A stretch of DNA of 64,000 nt, taken from positions 1-64,000 of the forward strand of contig PDPT01000047.1 of the NCBI GenBank assembly GCA_002746605.1, given 5' to 3'. The notes under the pieces were generated by a model. It worked only from the letters and a program-made list of their open reading frames with translations. It did no database searches and was not told where the DNA came from. Below are positions 34,711 to 44,216 of the stretch, in pieces. The stretch's first letter is position 1; each line of letters starts with the position of its first letter. A program made the position numbers and the translations under genes. The stretch comes from Ignavibacteriota bacterium (GTDB lineage Bacteria; Bacteroidota; Ignavibacteria; Ignavibacteriales; Melioribacteraceae).

Positions 34711-36564
34711 TTACTCAGCGAGTAGTTCTTCCAGTTGATCGAGTAGTTCGTTCATTTTATTTACCACAGCAAGTATTGGTTTTGGACTGGTCATATCAAC
34801 ACCTGCAGTTTTTAAAACATCAATCGGGTATTGTGAACTTCCTGCTTTTAAAAAATTTAAGAATCTATCAATTGCAGGCTGACCTTCTTTTTTAATTTGC
34901 ACAACTAACTCTTGCGAAGCAGCATAACTCGTAGCATATTGATAAACATAAAAGTTATAATAAAAATGAGGAACACGTGTCCAAGTATATGTTTCTTCTT
35001 CATCGACAATCATTTCTGGTCCCCAATATTTACCGTACATTTTTCCATATAAATCACAAAGAACTTCAGGAGTTAATGCTTCACCGTTCTCTGTTTTTTC
35101 GTGTACAAGTTGTTCATACTCAGCAAATCTTGTTTGACGATAAAAAGTTGTTGTAATTCCGGTAAGTTGTTTTTCAATCAATGCAAGTTTTTCTTCTTTG
35201 GTCTTGGCATTAGCAATTAAGTAATCAAGCAGAAGAGCTTCATTTGCAGTAGAGGCAACTTCAGCAACAAAAATAGAATAGTTCGCATAAGGATAAGGTT
35301 GGTTTTTTTCGGTATAATACGAATGCATGTTATGTCCCATTTCATGAGCAAAAGTGAACACATCGTTAAGTTGGTCAGTCCAATTTAGCAATACATAAGG
35401 ATGCACGCCATAAGAAACGCCCGAAGAATAAGCTCCGCTTCTCTTTCCTTTAGTTTCGTGAACATCAATCCAGCGATTGTTAAAAGCAAGTTGCAAACTA
35501 TTTAAGTAATCTTCACCAAGTGGTTTAAGAGCCTTCAATAAAATTTCTTTAGATACTTCATAATCATACTCTTTTTTAACAGCTGGAAAAAGTGTAACAT
35601 AAGTATCATAAGGATGTAGTTCCTTAAGTTTTAATATTTTCTTCTTTAACTTTGCCCATCTGTGCAAAGGAGCAAAATTTTCATTAACAGTATTAACCAA
35701 GTTATCATAAACTTCAAGTGGAATGTTATTTGCGTCTAAAGAAGCAGTACGCGTTGATTTATAATCCCTTGCTTTGGCATTAAAAATATAAGATTTTATA
35801 TTTCCATTAAACATTGCAACTAATGTATTTTTATATTCCATAAAGGGTTTATACATTCCTTTGTAAACTCTTTTTCTATAATCTCTATCTGTGGAGAACA
35901 TTGCAGCACCATATCTTCCGTGCGATATTTTTATCTCGTTTCCTTTTTCATCTTTAACTGTAGGAAATTGAATATCCGCGTTATTAAACATTCCAAAAAC
36001 ATTAGAAGGAACACCTCTCACCGGACCGGCAAGTGCCATAAGTTCTTCTTCTTTTGGTGTAAGTGTATGGGCTTTTGTTCTAAGTATGTCTTCCAATTGG
36101 TGCTTATAGATTTTTAGTTCAACTTTTTTATCTACAAAATCCCAAAGTTTTTCTTCGGGAATAGTTAATAATTCAGGGATAATAAAAGAACTAGCAGCAC
36201 CAATTTTTGAACCGAGATTAGAAACTCTGTCGTATCTCCCTTGATTTTCAGCATTATTAAGATCTAAATCTCTTGAGAGCGAAGCATAAAGATAAAGCTG
36301 ACTTAATTTAATTCCAACTTCTTCATCAAACTTCAAACATGAATAAAGGTTATCGGGCAATACACTTAATTTTCCTTTAAATTCAGCATATTTTTTTTCT
36401 GCATCCTCAACCCATTTAAAGTCATTTTCCCAAAGTTTTAGGGTTTTGTAAATATCTTCCACATTCCAAGTTAGTTCTTTGGGAATATCATTTCTAGTTG
36501 GTAATTCACCATTGCTTTGTGCTTGCAGTGAACTATAGTTTTGTAAGTTAGTTAGAAAAGTCAA
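34711..36564 (-). CDS. pepF: Oligoendopeptidase F (M3B)
   Basis: The 617-residue zinc metallopeptidase cuts short peptides. The active-site motif TFAHEMGHNMHSYY stands near residue 408 (HExxH), with the distal Glu in VAEVASTANEALL about 28 residues later. N-terminal helical domain and YNFYVYQYATSYAAS near the end are typical of PepF. The start is a TTG at 36564 after AAGGAG with a 9-bp spacing. It is a single-gene unit with its own terminator. The first 17 residues are not family-like, and their LQAQS could be the end of a decayed signal peptide, but a cytoplasmic enzyme is more usual. Confidence 0.92.
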   Translation of the reverse strand: MTFLTNLQNYSSLQAQSNGELPTRNDIPKELTWNVEDIYKTLKLWENDFKWVEDAEKKYAEFKGKLSVLPDNLYSCLKFDEEVGIKLSQLYLYASLSRDLDLNNAENQGRYDRVSNLGSKIGAASSFIIPELLTIPEEKLWDFVDKKVELKIYKHQLEDILRTKAHTLTPKEEELMALAGPVRGVPSNVFGMFNNADIQFPTVKDEKGNEIKISHGRYGAAMFSTDRDYRKRVYKGMYKPFMEYKNTLVAMFNGNIKSYIFNAKARDYKSTRTASLDANNIPLEVYDNLVNTVNENFAPLHRWAKLKKKILKLKELHPYDTYVTLFPAVKKEYDYEVSKEILLKALKPLGEDYLNSLQLAFNNRWIDVHETKGKRSGAYSSGVSYGVHPYVLLNWTDQLNDVFTFAHEMGHNMHSYYTEKNQPYPYANYSIFVAEVASTANEALLLDYLIANAKTKEEKLALIEKQLTGITTTFYRQTRFAEYEQLVHEKTENGEALTPEVLCDLYGKMYGKYWGPEMIVDEEETYTWTRVPHFYYNFYVYQYATSYAASQELVVQIKKEGQPAIDRFLNFLKAGSSQYPIDVLKTAGVDMTSPKPILAVVNKMNELLDQLEELLAE

Positions 36565-36782
36565 AATAATTACTCTCCTTAATATTTTTTTGATGATAAT
36601 TTTTTCAATTTCATTTTGCTAATAAATTTATAGCTTTAATGATTAAAATTAATTAAAGAATTGAATTTATAAAAGTGCTATTTGATTGAAATACTAAATG
36701 GTAAGATTTTATTAAAACTTTTATATTGTTATCTATATTTTATTTTAAGAAATACTGGAACACAGATTTTTCAGAGATTTAA

Positions 36783-37763
36783 TTATAGTTTTTTCTTGCC
36801 GGAATTTCCATTTTCAAATATTTCATAAGCGTGAATAATATCTTTTACTAACTTATGCCTGACAACATCTGCTTTTTTGAAATAAACGAAACCAACGCCA
36901 TCAACTTTCTTTAAAATTTTTTCTACCAAAATTAGTCCGCTTTCTGTTTTGGGCGGTAAATCAACTTGCGTAATATCTCCCGTAATAATTGCTTTTGAAT
37001 TAGGACCGATTCGTGTTAAAAACATTTTCATTTGTAAATTGGTTGCATTTTGTGCTTCATCCAAAATTATATAAGCATGGTTCAAAGTTCTTCCGCGCAT
37101 AAAAGCAAGAGGAACAATTTCAATTACATTTCTTTCAATATAATTTTTCAGCTGTTCTGCGGGTAGCATATCTTGTAATGCATCATAAAGCGGTCTCAGA
37201 TAAGGATCAATTTTTTCTTTGAAGTCTCCGGGTAAAAATCCGAGACTTTCCCCGGCTTCTACTGCAGGGCGGGCAAGAACAATCTTTCTTACAATTCCTT
37301 TTTTGAATTGAGAAATTGCATAAGCAACCGCTAGATAAGTTTTACCTGTACCGGCAGGACCAATACCAAAACAAATATCATTTTCACACATCGTTTTAAC
37401 ATATTCTTTTTGAGTATCGGTTTTGGCTTTTATTGCATCTTTTTTAGTATAAAGAATTATGGAATCTATTTCATTTCCGTTAACAATTTCTTTACCTTCG
37501 AGAGTTAAATCAATAATTGTTTCTACATCAGAAGGTTCAAGTTTATTTGTTGTGTTAAGAACATAAACCATCTCTTTCAAAATAGTTTCCACATATTCAA
37601 CTTCAGTTCTTACACCTTTAACCGTAACAACATCACCCCGAAAAGTAATAGAAGCGGAAATTCTATTTTCAAGGGGTCTTATATTTACATCATTAAATCC
37701 TATTAAACCTATTAAGTCAACGGAATCTAATTTAATCTTTTTTTCAATTTGTGAATTTGTAAT
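36783..37763 (-). CDS. phoH: PhoH-family ATPase, probable ATT start
   Basis: PhoH-like proteins are P-loop ATPases linked to RNA metabolism. Walker A is GPAGTGKTYLAVA and Walker B is YIILDEAQNA. The first ATG/GTG/TTG-type start in frame (GTG at 37592) would cut off the N-terminal domain. The frame stays open and family-like to 37763 (IKLDSVDLIGLIGFNDVNIR, then PLENRISASITFRGDVVTV). There GGAG stands six bases before an ATT codon and the next upstream codon set contains a stop. With ATT the protein has 326 residues, the normal length. It may instead start at another rare codon. A hairpin terminator lies directly in front. Confidence 0.82.
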   Translation of the reverse strand: MTNSQIEKKIKLDSVDLIGLIGFNDVNIRPLENRISASITFRGDVVTVKGVRTEVEYVETILKEMVYVLNTTNKLEPSDVETIIDLTLEGKEIVNGNEIDSIILYTKKDAIKAKTDTQKEYVKTMCENDICFGIGPAGTGKTYLAVAYAISQFKKGIVRKIVLARPAVEAGESLGFLPGDFKEKIDPYLRPLYDALQDMLPAEQLKNYIERNVIEIVPLAFMRGRTLNHAYIILDEAQNATNLQMKMFLTRIGPNSKAIITGDITQVDLPPKTESGLILVEKILKKVDGVGFVYFKKADVVRHKLVKDIIHAYEIFENGNSGKKKL

Positions 37764-37785
37764 AACTTTCTCCGATTAATTAAAA

Positions 37786-37854
37786 AAGGGAAATCCTCAA
37801 AGATTCTACAGTTCACTAAAATGAACTTATATAAAAACTTTTAGGATCTCCCTT
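37786..37854 (-). terminator. Nested-hairpin terminator between LysM gene and phoH
   Basis: An outer stem AAGGGAAATCCT/AGGATCTCCCTT (one mismatch) encloses an inner AGTTCA/TGAACT stem. On the minus strand the outer stem ends in TTTTTT. It would end LysM-gene transcription 22 bp upstream of the phoH ribosome binding site. Confidence 0.55.
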
Positions 37855-37889
37855 AAAATCATAAAGAACTATCTTTATCTATCTGATAA

Positions 37890-38579
37890 TTATTCCATTG
37901 GAGCAGGTTTGTAATTAGCTCTCATTTTTTTGTATTTTTCAACTTCTTCATCAGAAAGATTAGGAACTTTAAATACTTGTTTTGGATAAATTAAATCAGG
38001 ATTAGAGATTTTATCTCTGTTTGCATTGTAAATCATTGGCCATGCAAATCCGTTTCCATAATGTTCTTTTTTCTTAGCTATACCCCATAAATGATCGCCT
38101 CGAACAACTGTATAATCTACTTCTTTAGGTTCAACAACCCAAGCATCTAACATTTTTTGCATTTTGTTGTGAACTAAATCATAAAAACCTGGTAAAGCAC
38201 TTAATTTAGATTTTTTTAATTCATCTAATTGAGCTTGTCTAACTTCTTTTTCAGGTTTTTTAGATGAGATATCGTTCATTAGTTGATTAACCTTATCTTG
38301 ATAATTGGCTACATCTTCTTCAGTAGCACCAACCATTTCATATAATTCATCTTGGCAATCATCAACTGATGGTAATGAATTTTTCTTTTCATTTAAAACA
38401 TCAATATCTGATTTAAGTTTATTTAGTGTTTCGGTTAAATTAGCTTTTTGATCAGTTAACCTTGCAATTTCAGCTTCCCATTCATCAGTATCCATTTCTT
38501 CTTCTTCTTGAGCAATGATACTTGTTGACATGAAAACTAACAAAGCTAATAAAACAAGAATTTGCTTATAAAATTTCAT
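37890..38579 (-). CDS. Exported coiled-coil LysM protein
   Basis: The 229-residue protein has a signal peptide (about 1-23, ending IIAQ), an acidic stretch, and a long coiled coil (about 35-125; KANLTETLNKLKSDIDVLNE, NQLMNDISSKKPEKEVRQAQ). A LysM-type peptidoglycan-binding module lies near 165-215 (VVRGDHLWGIAKKKEHYGNG, then PDLIYPKQVFKVP). It probably ties the outer membrane or periplasmic scaffold to the cell wall. It is followed by a strong terminator. The upstream gene, 38 bp away, encodes a short coiled-coil lipoprotein, a likely structural partner. Confidence 0.8.
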   Translation of the reverse strand: MKFYKQILVLLALLVFMSTSIIAQEEEEMDTDEWEAEIARLTDQKANLTETLNKLKSDIDVLNEKKNSLPSVDDCQDELYEMVGATEEDVANYQDKVNQLMNDISSKKPEKEVRQAQLDELKKSKLSALPGFYDLVHNKMQKMLDAWVVEPKEVDYTVVRGDHLWGIAKKKEHYGNGFAWPMIYNANRDKISNPDLIYPKQVFKVPNLSDEEVEKYKKMRANYKPAPME

Positions 38580-38617
38580 TGATTTTCTCCTTATTATTAA
38601 ACTTTAATATTTTAGAC

Positions 38618-38893
38618 CTATAGACCTAAGTTTTTTAACATTTGAGCAGTTGCTTCTTTATCTTTAGCACATTGATCTAATTTTGCTTCGATTTCAGCAA
38701 TTTCTCTTTCTAACTTTGTTTTTTCACTTTTAAGCGAGTTAACTTCAGTATTTAATGAAGAAACTTCACTTCTTATAGCTTCAAGTTGAGCCAATTCATC
38801 TTCTCCAACTCCACCACAGCCTGTAAGACTAAGTGAACCTGCTAAGAAAACTACTGCTAATGAAGTAGTGAAAAGCTTTTTGGTTTTTGTCAT
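38618..38893 (-). CDS. Short coiled-coil lipoprotein (Lpp-like)
   Basis: The 91-residue protein has a lipoprotein signal (LAGSLSLTGCGG, Cys near residue 26) followed by an almost continuous coiled coil (about 32-85; LAQLEAIRSEVSSLNTEVNS, then KTKLEREIAEIEAKLD). This is the layout of Braun-type lipoproteins, although I see no conserved C-terminal Lys for linking to peptidoglycan. It lies upstream of the LysM coiled-coil gene in the same direction, and the two may pair through their coils. It has a good AGGAG ribosome binding site. Confidence 0.8.
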   Translation of the reverse strand: MTKTKKLFTTSLAVVFLAGSLSLTGCGGVGEDELAQLEAIRSEVSSLNTEVNSLKSEKTKLEREIAEIEAKLDQCAKDKEATAQMLKNLGL

Positions 38894-39107
38894 TTGTGAA
38901 TCCTCCTAAAAGAATGATTATTGAGTTATTGTTTTTATTACTTATATTAAATTTAATAAACTTTTATTTGCTATAAAATATAATAATTTTTTTATAAAAA
39001 AAAAATGATATTACCTATGGAGTAAACTTCAGCATTTTATTCTCCACATTAAACTACGAAAAATTAAACAATACTTCTCATTCGTCAAAGTGAAAAGAAA
39101 AATAAAA

Positions 39108-39785
39108 TTAAATGATTCCCTTTTCCATAAAACTTATATATCCACCACCGGCAATAATTAAATGGTCTAAAACTTTAATATCAAAAATATTTCCGGCTTC
39201 GACCAATCTCTTTGTTACATTAATATCTTCTTTACTTGCTTCTAAATTACCACTTGGATGGTTATGAATCAAGAAAATATTTGCAGAATTATTATCTATT
39301 GCAACTTTAAATACTTCTCGCGGGTGAACTATACTTTGATTTAGATTTCCTACTGAAACAACTTCGTATTTAATAATTTTATTTGCACTATTTAAGCAAA
39401 CTACAATAAATTTTTCTTTTACTTCATCTCGAAGTAAAGGGATAAAAATTTCAGCCACATCATTTGGCGATGTAATTTGTTTATTAGAAAACCACTTTTC
39501 AGATAATTTTATTCTTCTAGATAATTCAAAAGCCGCTGCTAATGTAGCCGCTTTATCTTTTCCTATTCCAACCGATTTAGTAAAAAACTCAACCGATTTT
39601 GCGGCTAAAACAGCAAGATTATTTTTTTTTATTAAACTCTGTGAAATTTCAAGGACAGATTTTCCTTTGGTACCAGTTCGTAAAAGAATTGCTATTAACT
39701 CTGCATCGCTTAAACTTTGAGGTCCTTTTAATATTAATTTTTCTCTGGGACGATCATCAATCGGTAATTCTTTAACTTTTAACAA
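39108..39785 (-). CDS. radC: RadC-family JAB protein
   Basis: The 225-residue protein has an N-terminal helix-hairpin-helix part (about 1-95; DRPREKLILKGPQSLSDAEL, AILLRTGTKGKSVLEIS) and a JAB/MPN domain (about 105-225). The latter has the metal motif HNHPSGNLEASKEDINVTKR near 165-184, preceded by GNLNQSIVHPREVF and followed by VLDHLIIAGGGYISF. RadC proteins were long called DNA-repair proteins, but their activity is unsettled. It lies 5 bp after guaA on the same strand, so the two are co-transcribed. Confidence 0.92.
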   Translation of the reverse strand: MLKVKELPIDDRPREKLILKGPQSLSDAELIAILLRTGTKGKSVLEISQSLIKKNNLAVLAAKSVEFFTKSVGIGKDKAATLAAAFELSRRIKLSEKWFSNKQITSPNDVAEIFIPLLRDEVKEKFIVVCLNSANKIIKYEVVSVGNLNQSIVHPREVFKVAIDNNSANIFLIHNHPSGNLEASKEDINVTKRLVEAGNIFDIKVLDHLIIAGGGYISFMEKGII

Positions 39786-39790
39786 TTAAA

Positions 39791-41332
39791 CTATTCCCAT
39801 TCTATTGTTGCCGGCGGTTTGGAACTAATATCGTAAACAACTCGGTTTATTCCTACAACATTTCTGATAATTTTATTGGAAACATGTTCAAGAAAATTAG
39901 GTTCAAATCTGAACCAATCGGCTGTCATTCCATCTTGAGAAGTTACAGCTCTTAAAGCAATTACATATTCGTAAGTTCTTTGATCTCCCATAACTCCAAC
40001 AGTTTGAACCGGAAGCAAAACTGCAAATGCCTGCCATATTTTATAATAAAGCTCGTATTCTTTTAATGCCGAGATATAAACATCATCAACTTCTTGTAAA
40101 AGTTTAACTTTATTTTTTGTAATTTTTCCCAAAACTCTCACTGCAAGACCCGGACCCGGAAACGGATGACGATGCACAAATCCATATGGTAAACCAAGCA
40201 ATTCACCAATTTCTCTTACTTCATCTTTGAATAGTTCCTTAAACGGTTCAATTAGTTTTAAATTCATTTTTTCAGGTAACCCGCCAACATTATGATGAGT
40301 TTTGATTGTATGAGCAGAAGCATGGTTGGAAGCTGATTCAATAACATCAGGATATAATGTGCCCTGAACTAGATATTCAACATCTTTAATTTTATCTGCT
40401 TCTCTTTCAAATATTTCTATAAAAGTGTTACCAATTATTTTTCTTTTCTTTTCAGGCTCGGATACATTCTCGAGTTTTGTTAAAAATTCTTCCGAAGCAT
40501 CAATATGAATTATATTCAAATCATATTTTTGCTTAAACATTTCAACAACTTGGCTGCTTTCATTCTTTCGCATTAAACCGTTATCAACATGAACACAAAC
40601 CAATTTTTCACCTATTGCTTTGTGCAACAATATTGCTGCAACAGATGAATCAACACCTCCGCTTAAAGCACAAATAACTTTTGAATCGCCGACTTTATTT
40701 TTTATATCGATAATTACTTCATCAACAAAATTTGAAGGAGTCCAATCAGCTTTGGCTTTGCAAACATTAAACAAGAAATTGCTGAGAATATTTTTACCAA
40801 ATTTTGTATGAGCAACTTCGGGATGAAATTGCAATCCATATATTTTTTTCTCAATATTTTCAATTGCACAGATTGGTGAATTTTCGGTCTTAGCAGAAAC
40901 ATTAAAACCTTTCGGAAGTTTGGTAATGTAATCGCCATGGCTCATCCAAATTGTTGAGTTATTTTTTACATTATCAAACAAATTATTCTTTTGAACAATC
41001 TCTAATTGGGCTTTACCGTATTCTCTGTTTTTTGCAGGTTCTACCTTTCCATCAAATTTTTGAGCGACCAATTGCATTCCATAACAGATTCCAAGAATGG
41101 GAAGATTGAGATTAAAAATTTCATTATCAATTTTTGGAGCGTTGTCATCATAAACACTCATTGGTCCGCCAGAAAGTATAATACCAACCGGATTGAGGTC
41201 TTTTATTTTTTTTAACGAAACGGTAAACGGATAAATTATTGAACGAACATTATATTCTCTTATTCTTCGGGCAATTAATTGAGTGTATTGAGAACCGAAG
41301 TCTAAAACTAAAATAGTATTATGATTTTTCAT
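39791..41332 (-). CDS. guaA: GMP synthase (glutamine-hydrolysing)
   Basis: GuaA converts XMP to GMP using glutamine. The 513-residue protein has a class I amidotransferase (about 1-190) with catalytic Cys in [10 protein letters not shown] and His/Glu in QFHPEVAHT. The ATP pyrophosphatase part carries the P-loop [12 protein letters not shown] near 226. The dimerisation domain ends [17 protein letters not shown], the diagnostic C-terminus. It is followed by radC 5 bp on, and preceded by a terminator for gcvH. Length is normal. Confidence 0.96.
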   Translation of the reverse strand: MKNHNTILVLDFGSQYTQLIARRIREYNVRSIIYPFTVSLKKIKDLNPVGIILSGGPMSVYDDNAPKIDNEIFNLNLPILGICYGMQLVAQKFDGKVEPAKNREYGKAQLEIVQKNNLFDNVKNNSTIWMSHGDYITKLPKGFNVSAKTENSPICAIENIEKKIYGLQFHPEVAHTKFGKNILSNFLFNVCKAKADWTPSNFVDEVIIDIKNKVGDSKVICALSGGVDSSVAAILLHKAIGEKLVCVHVDNGLMRKNESSQVVEMFKQKYDLNIIHIDASEEFLTKLENVSEPEKKRKIIGNTFIEIFEREADKIKDVEYLVQGTLYPDVIESASNHASAHTIKTHHNVGGLPEKMNLKLIEPFKELFKDEVREIGELLGLPYGFVHRHPFPGPGLAVRVLGKITKNKVKLLQEVDDVYISALKEYELYYKIWQAFAVLLPVQTVGVMGDQRTYEYVIALRAVTSQDGMTADWFRFEPNFLEHVSNKIIRNVVGINRVVYDISSKPPATIEWE

Positions 41333-41362
41333 TTTTAAGGAAAAGTGGTTGTATTTATAAAA

Positions 41363-41391
41363 AAGCCGAATCTTAAATAAAAATTCGGCTT
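41363..41391 (-). terminator. Terminator after gcvH
   Basis: A perfect 9-bp stem, AAGCCGAAT (41363-41371) with ATTCGGCTT (41383-41391), is followed on the minus strand by TTTTTT. It lies 10 bp after the gcvH stop and ahead of guaA. Confidence 0.8.
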
Positions 41392-41400
41392 ATGTTTAAT

Positions 41401-41781
41401 TTAAGCGGAAATTTGTTTTTTGTAAGCTTCGTCATCCAATAGTTCATCTAATTCGGAAGCATCAGATAATTCTATTTTTATAATCCAACCTTCTTCATAA
41501 GGGCTCGTGTTAATTTGTTCGGGTTCATCTTCAAGCTTACTATTTATTTCCAAAACTTTACCATTACAAGGAGCAAACAAATCACTAACAGTTTTTACAG
41601 CTTCAATAGTTCCAAATGATTCTCCTTTTACAATTTCTTCTATTTCAGGATCAACATCTACAAATACTATGTCTCCAAGTTCGCTCTGTGCATATTCAGT
41701 AATTCCGATGTAAGCTTCATTTCCATCAACTTTCACCCATTCATGGTCAGTTGTGTACTTTAAATTTTTAGGCACGTTCAT
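41401..41781 (-). CDS. gcvH: Glycine cleavage system H protein
   Basis: The 126-residue lipoyl carrier shuttles the aminomethyl group in glycine cleavage. The lipoylation Lys is in ESFGTIEAVKTVSDLFAPCN near residue 60. The N-terminus LKYTTDHEWVKVDGNEAYIG and NTSPYEEGWIIKIELSD are typical. It lies 12 bp after accC and is followed by a strong terminator. No gcvT or gcvP gene is in this window, so the partners are elsewhere. Confidence 0.95.
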   Translation of the reverse strand: MNVPKNLKYTTDHEWVKVDGNEAYIGITEYAQSELGDIVFVDVDPEIEEIVKGESFGTIEAVKTVSDLFAPCNGKVLEINSKLEDEPEQINTSPYEEGWIIKIELSDASELDELLDDEAYKKQISA

Positions 41782-41793
41782 TATAACCTCAAT

Positions 41794-43134
41794 TTATTTT
41801 GTTGTAAAATATTTATCAATAAAAGTTGTATCGTAATCAGCAGATTTAAATTTTTCATTTCTTAAAACTTCCATGTGAAAAGGAATTGTAGTTTTAATTC
41901 CCTCGAATGAAAATTCTTCAAAAGCTCTTAAAGCTCTGGAAATAGCATGATTTCTGTCTGTACCCCAAACAATTAATTTTGCAAGAAGAGAATCATAATA
42001 TGGAGGAATTGTATATTGATTGTATATATGCGAATCTACTCTAACCCCAAAACCACCGGGGAAATGCAGATAATCAATTTTGCCGGGTGACGGTCTAAAA
42101 TCATTTTCAGGGTCTTCAGCATTTATTCTAAATTCAAAACAATGACCGTTTGGTTTACCCGGAACTTCAGTTATTTTTTTACCTGCTGCAACAAGTATTT
42201 GTTGTTTAATTAAATCAATATCGTTTACCATTTCCGTAACTGGATGCTCAACTTGAATTCTTGTATTCATTTCGATAAAATAAAAATTCTGATATTTATC
42301 AACCAAAAATTCTATTGTTCCTGCTCCTTCATAATTAACTGATTTTGCACCAAGTATAGCTGCTTCAGCCATTTTTTTTCTGGTTTCATCGGATAAAATA
42401 GGACTTGGAGTTTCTTCAATTAGTTTTTGATGTCTCCTTTGAATTGTACAATCTCTTTCTCCATATTGATAAACATTACCAAATTGATCACCGACAACTT
42501 GAATTTCAACATGGTGTGGGTTTTCTATAAATTTTTCGAGATACAATTCGCCGTTATTAAAAGCAGCTTCAGCTTCGTTACTTGCCGTTTGAAAAGCCGT
42601 ACTCAAATCATTTTTGTTCCAAACAATTCTCATTCCTTTTCCGCCCCCACCGGCTGAAGCCTTGAGCATAACAGGATAACCAATTTCCTCAGCAATTTTT
42701 TTAGCTTCATCAATAGTTTTAACTGCTCCATTACTTCCAGGAACAACAGGTACTCCACATTCTCTCATAGTTTTTTTTGCATAGGCTTTATCACCCATTT
42801 TGTTAATCATATCCGGCGAAGGACCAATAAACTTAATATTCGATTCTGAACAAATCTCGGAAAACTCTGAATTTTCTGCAAGAAAACCGTAGCCGGGATG
42901 AATAGCATCTGCTCCTGTAACTTGAGCAGCAGAAATTATACTTGGAATTTTTAAATAACTTTCTTTTGATAGAGCAGGTCCTATACAAATAGCTTCATCT
43001 GCAAAAACAACATGTAATGAATCAATATCAGGTTCCGAATAAACTGCAACTGTTTCGATATCCATTTCTTTACAGGTTCTAATAATTCGTAATGCAATTT
43101 CTCCGCGATTAGCAATTAATATTTTTTTGAACAA
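41794..43134 (-). CDS. accC: Acetyl-CoA carboxylase, biotin carboxylase subunit
   Basis: The 446-residue ATP-grasp enzyme carboxylates biotin on AccB for malonyl-CoA synthesis. It has the N-terminal [20 protein letters not shown], the glycine-rich ATP loop [14 protein letters not shown] (about 158-171), [20 protein letters not shown] (about 208-227) and the metal/biotin region [14 protein letters not shown] (about 287-300). It lies 22 bp after accB and 12 bp before gcvH on the same strand, forming efp-accB-accC-gcvH. Confidence 0.96.
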   Translation of the reverse strand: MFKKILIANRGEIALRIIRTCKEMDIETVAVYSEPDIDSLHVVFADEAICIGPALSKESYLKIPSIISAAQVTGADAIHPGYGFLAENSEFSEICSESNIKFIGPSPDMINKMGDKAYAKKTMRECGVPVVPGSNGAVKTIDEAKKIAEEIGYPVMLKASAGGGGKGMRIVWNKNDLSTAFQTASNEAEAAFNNGELYLEKFIENPHHVEIQVVGDQFGNVYQYGERDCTIQRRHQKLIEETPSPILSDETRKKMAEAAILGAKSVNYEGAGTIEFLVDKYQNFYFIEMNTRIQVEHPVTEMVNDIDLIKQQILVAAGKKITEVPGKPNGHCFEFRINAEDPENDFRPSPGKIDYLHFPGGFGVRVDSHIYNQYTIPPYYDSLLAKLIVWGTDRNHAISRALRAFEEFSFEGIKTTIPFHMEVLRNEKFKSADYDTTFIDKYFTTK

Positions 43135-43156
43135 TAAATTTCTCCAAAAGTTTTAA

Positions 43157-43621
43157 TTAACTTTTCTTAATTTTAAACAAGGGCTGATTAAACTCAACAG
43201 GTTTTCCATTTTCTACTAATATTTCTACAATCTTACCATCAACATCACTTTCAATTTCATTCATTAACTTCATTGCTTCAATAATACAAAGAACCGAACC
43301 GGAAGAAACAATATCACCAACTTGGATGTACGGATCGGCATCCGGAGCGGGTGCTCTGTAAAATGTTCCTACAATCGGAGAGTTCACAACATGAAAATCT
43401 TCATCATTACTTTTTAATTCGGGTTCGCTTTTGGTTTCTTCAACTACTTCTGGAAGATTTTGAACAACGGGTTGCTCTGCTTGAATATATTGAGGAATAA
43501 TATTTTGTTGCTTACTGTTTTTGGAAATTTTTATTTTTAATTCACCTTCTCTAATAAATAATTCAGTTACCTCTGAGTTTTCAACAATCTTAACTAATTT
43601 TTTTATTTCATTTAAATCCAT
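43157..43621 (-). CDS. accB: Acetyl-CoA carboxylase biotin carrier protein
   Basis: The 154-residue protein has the usual N-terminal AccB helix (DLNEIKKLVKIVENSEVTEL), a Pro/Glu/Gln-rich linker, and a C-terminal biotinyl domain (about 80-153). The biotinylation Lys is in IIEAMKLMNEIESDVDGK near residue 117. The thumb sequence and family-specific FYRAPAPDADPYIQVGD are present. It lies 10 bp after efp and 22 bp before accC, the usual accB-accC arrangement. Confidence 0.95.
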   Translation of the reverse strand: MDLNEIKKLVKIVENSEVTELFIREGELKIKISKNSKQQNIIPQYIQAEQPVVQNLPEVVEETKSEPELKSNDEDFHVVNSPIVGTFYRAPAPDADPYIQVGDIVSSGSVLCIIEAMKLMNEIESDVDGKIVEILVENGKPVEFNQPLFKIKKS

Positions 43622-43631
43622 TTTTGTTCCT

Positions 43632-44198
43632 TTAATTTTTTATTCTTTCCATATATTGACCGCTTCTCGTATCAACTTTCAGTTTATCCCCTTCATTTAT
43701 AAACAATGGAACATTTATTGTGACACCTGTTTGAAGTTTTGCAGGTTTCATAGCATTTGTTGCAGTATTGCCTTTAAAGCCCGGTTCTGTTTCTATAACT
43801 TCCAGTTCAACATGTATTGGAATTTCTACATTAATTATTTGTTCATTATCATCAACTAATAGTTCAACACTTTCGCCTTCTTTTAAATATTGTTCACCAC
43901 CACCGAACATTTCTTCAGCAACAGTAAGTTGTTCGTAAGTATCATTATCCATTAAAACCAAACCAGCCGCTTCTTTAAAAAGATATTGATATTTTCTTCT
44001 TTCGACTCTAACTGTTTCTACACTTTCTCCGGCTCGGAAAGTGTTATCCAATACTTTTCCGGTTTTCATATTTTTTAATGTAGTTCTAACGAAAGCTCCG
44101 CCTTTACCGGGTTTTACATGTTGAAACTCAGTAATTGTATATAAATCATTTTTAAATTTTATAATTAATCCGTTTCTGAAATCTGATGTATCTGCCAT
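43632..44198 (-). CDS. efp: Translation elongation factor P
   Basis: The 188-residue protein relieves ribosome stalling at proline runs. It has the KOW-like N-terminal domain with the modification loop KPGKGGAFVRTTLKNMKTGK near residues 29-48 (modifiable Lys in GKGG), two OB-type domains, and the C-terminal signature INVPLFINEGDKLKVDTRSG. It heads the efp-accB-accC-gcvH run, an order common in bacteria. The Lys-modification enzymes are not in the window. Confidence 0.95.
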   Translation of the reverse strand: MADTSDFRNGLIIKFKNDLYTITEFQHVKPGKGGAFVRTTLKNMKTGKVLDNTFRAGESVETVRVERRKYQYLFKEAAGLVLMDNDTYEQLTVAEEMFGGGEQYLKEGESVELLVDDNEQIINVEIPIHVELEVIETEPGFKGNTATNAMKPAKLQTGVTINVPLFINEGDKLKVDTRSGQYMERIKN

Positions 44199-44216
44199 AT
44201 TCCTTTTTCTATTTGT

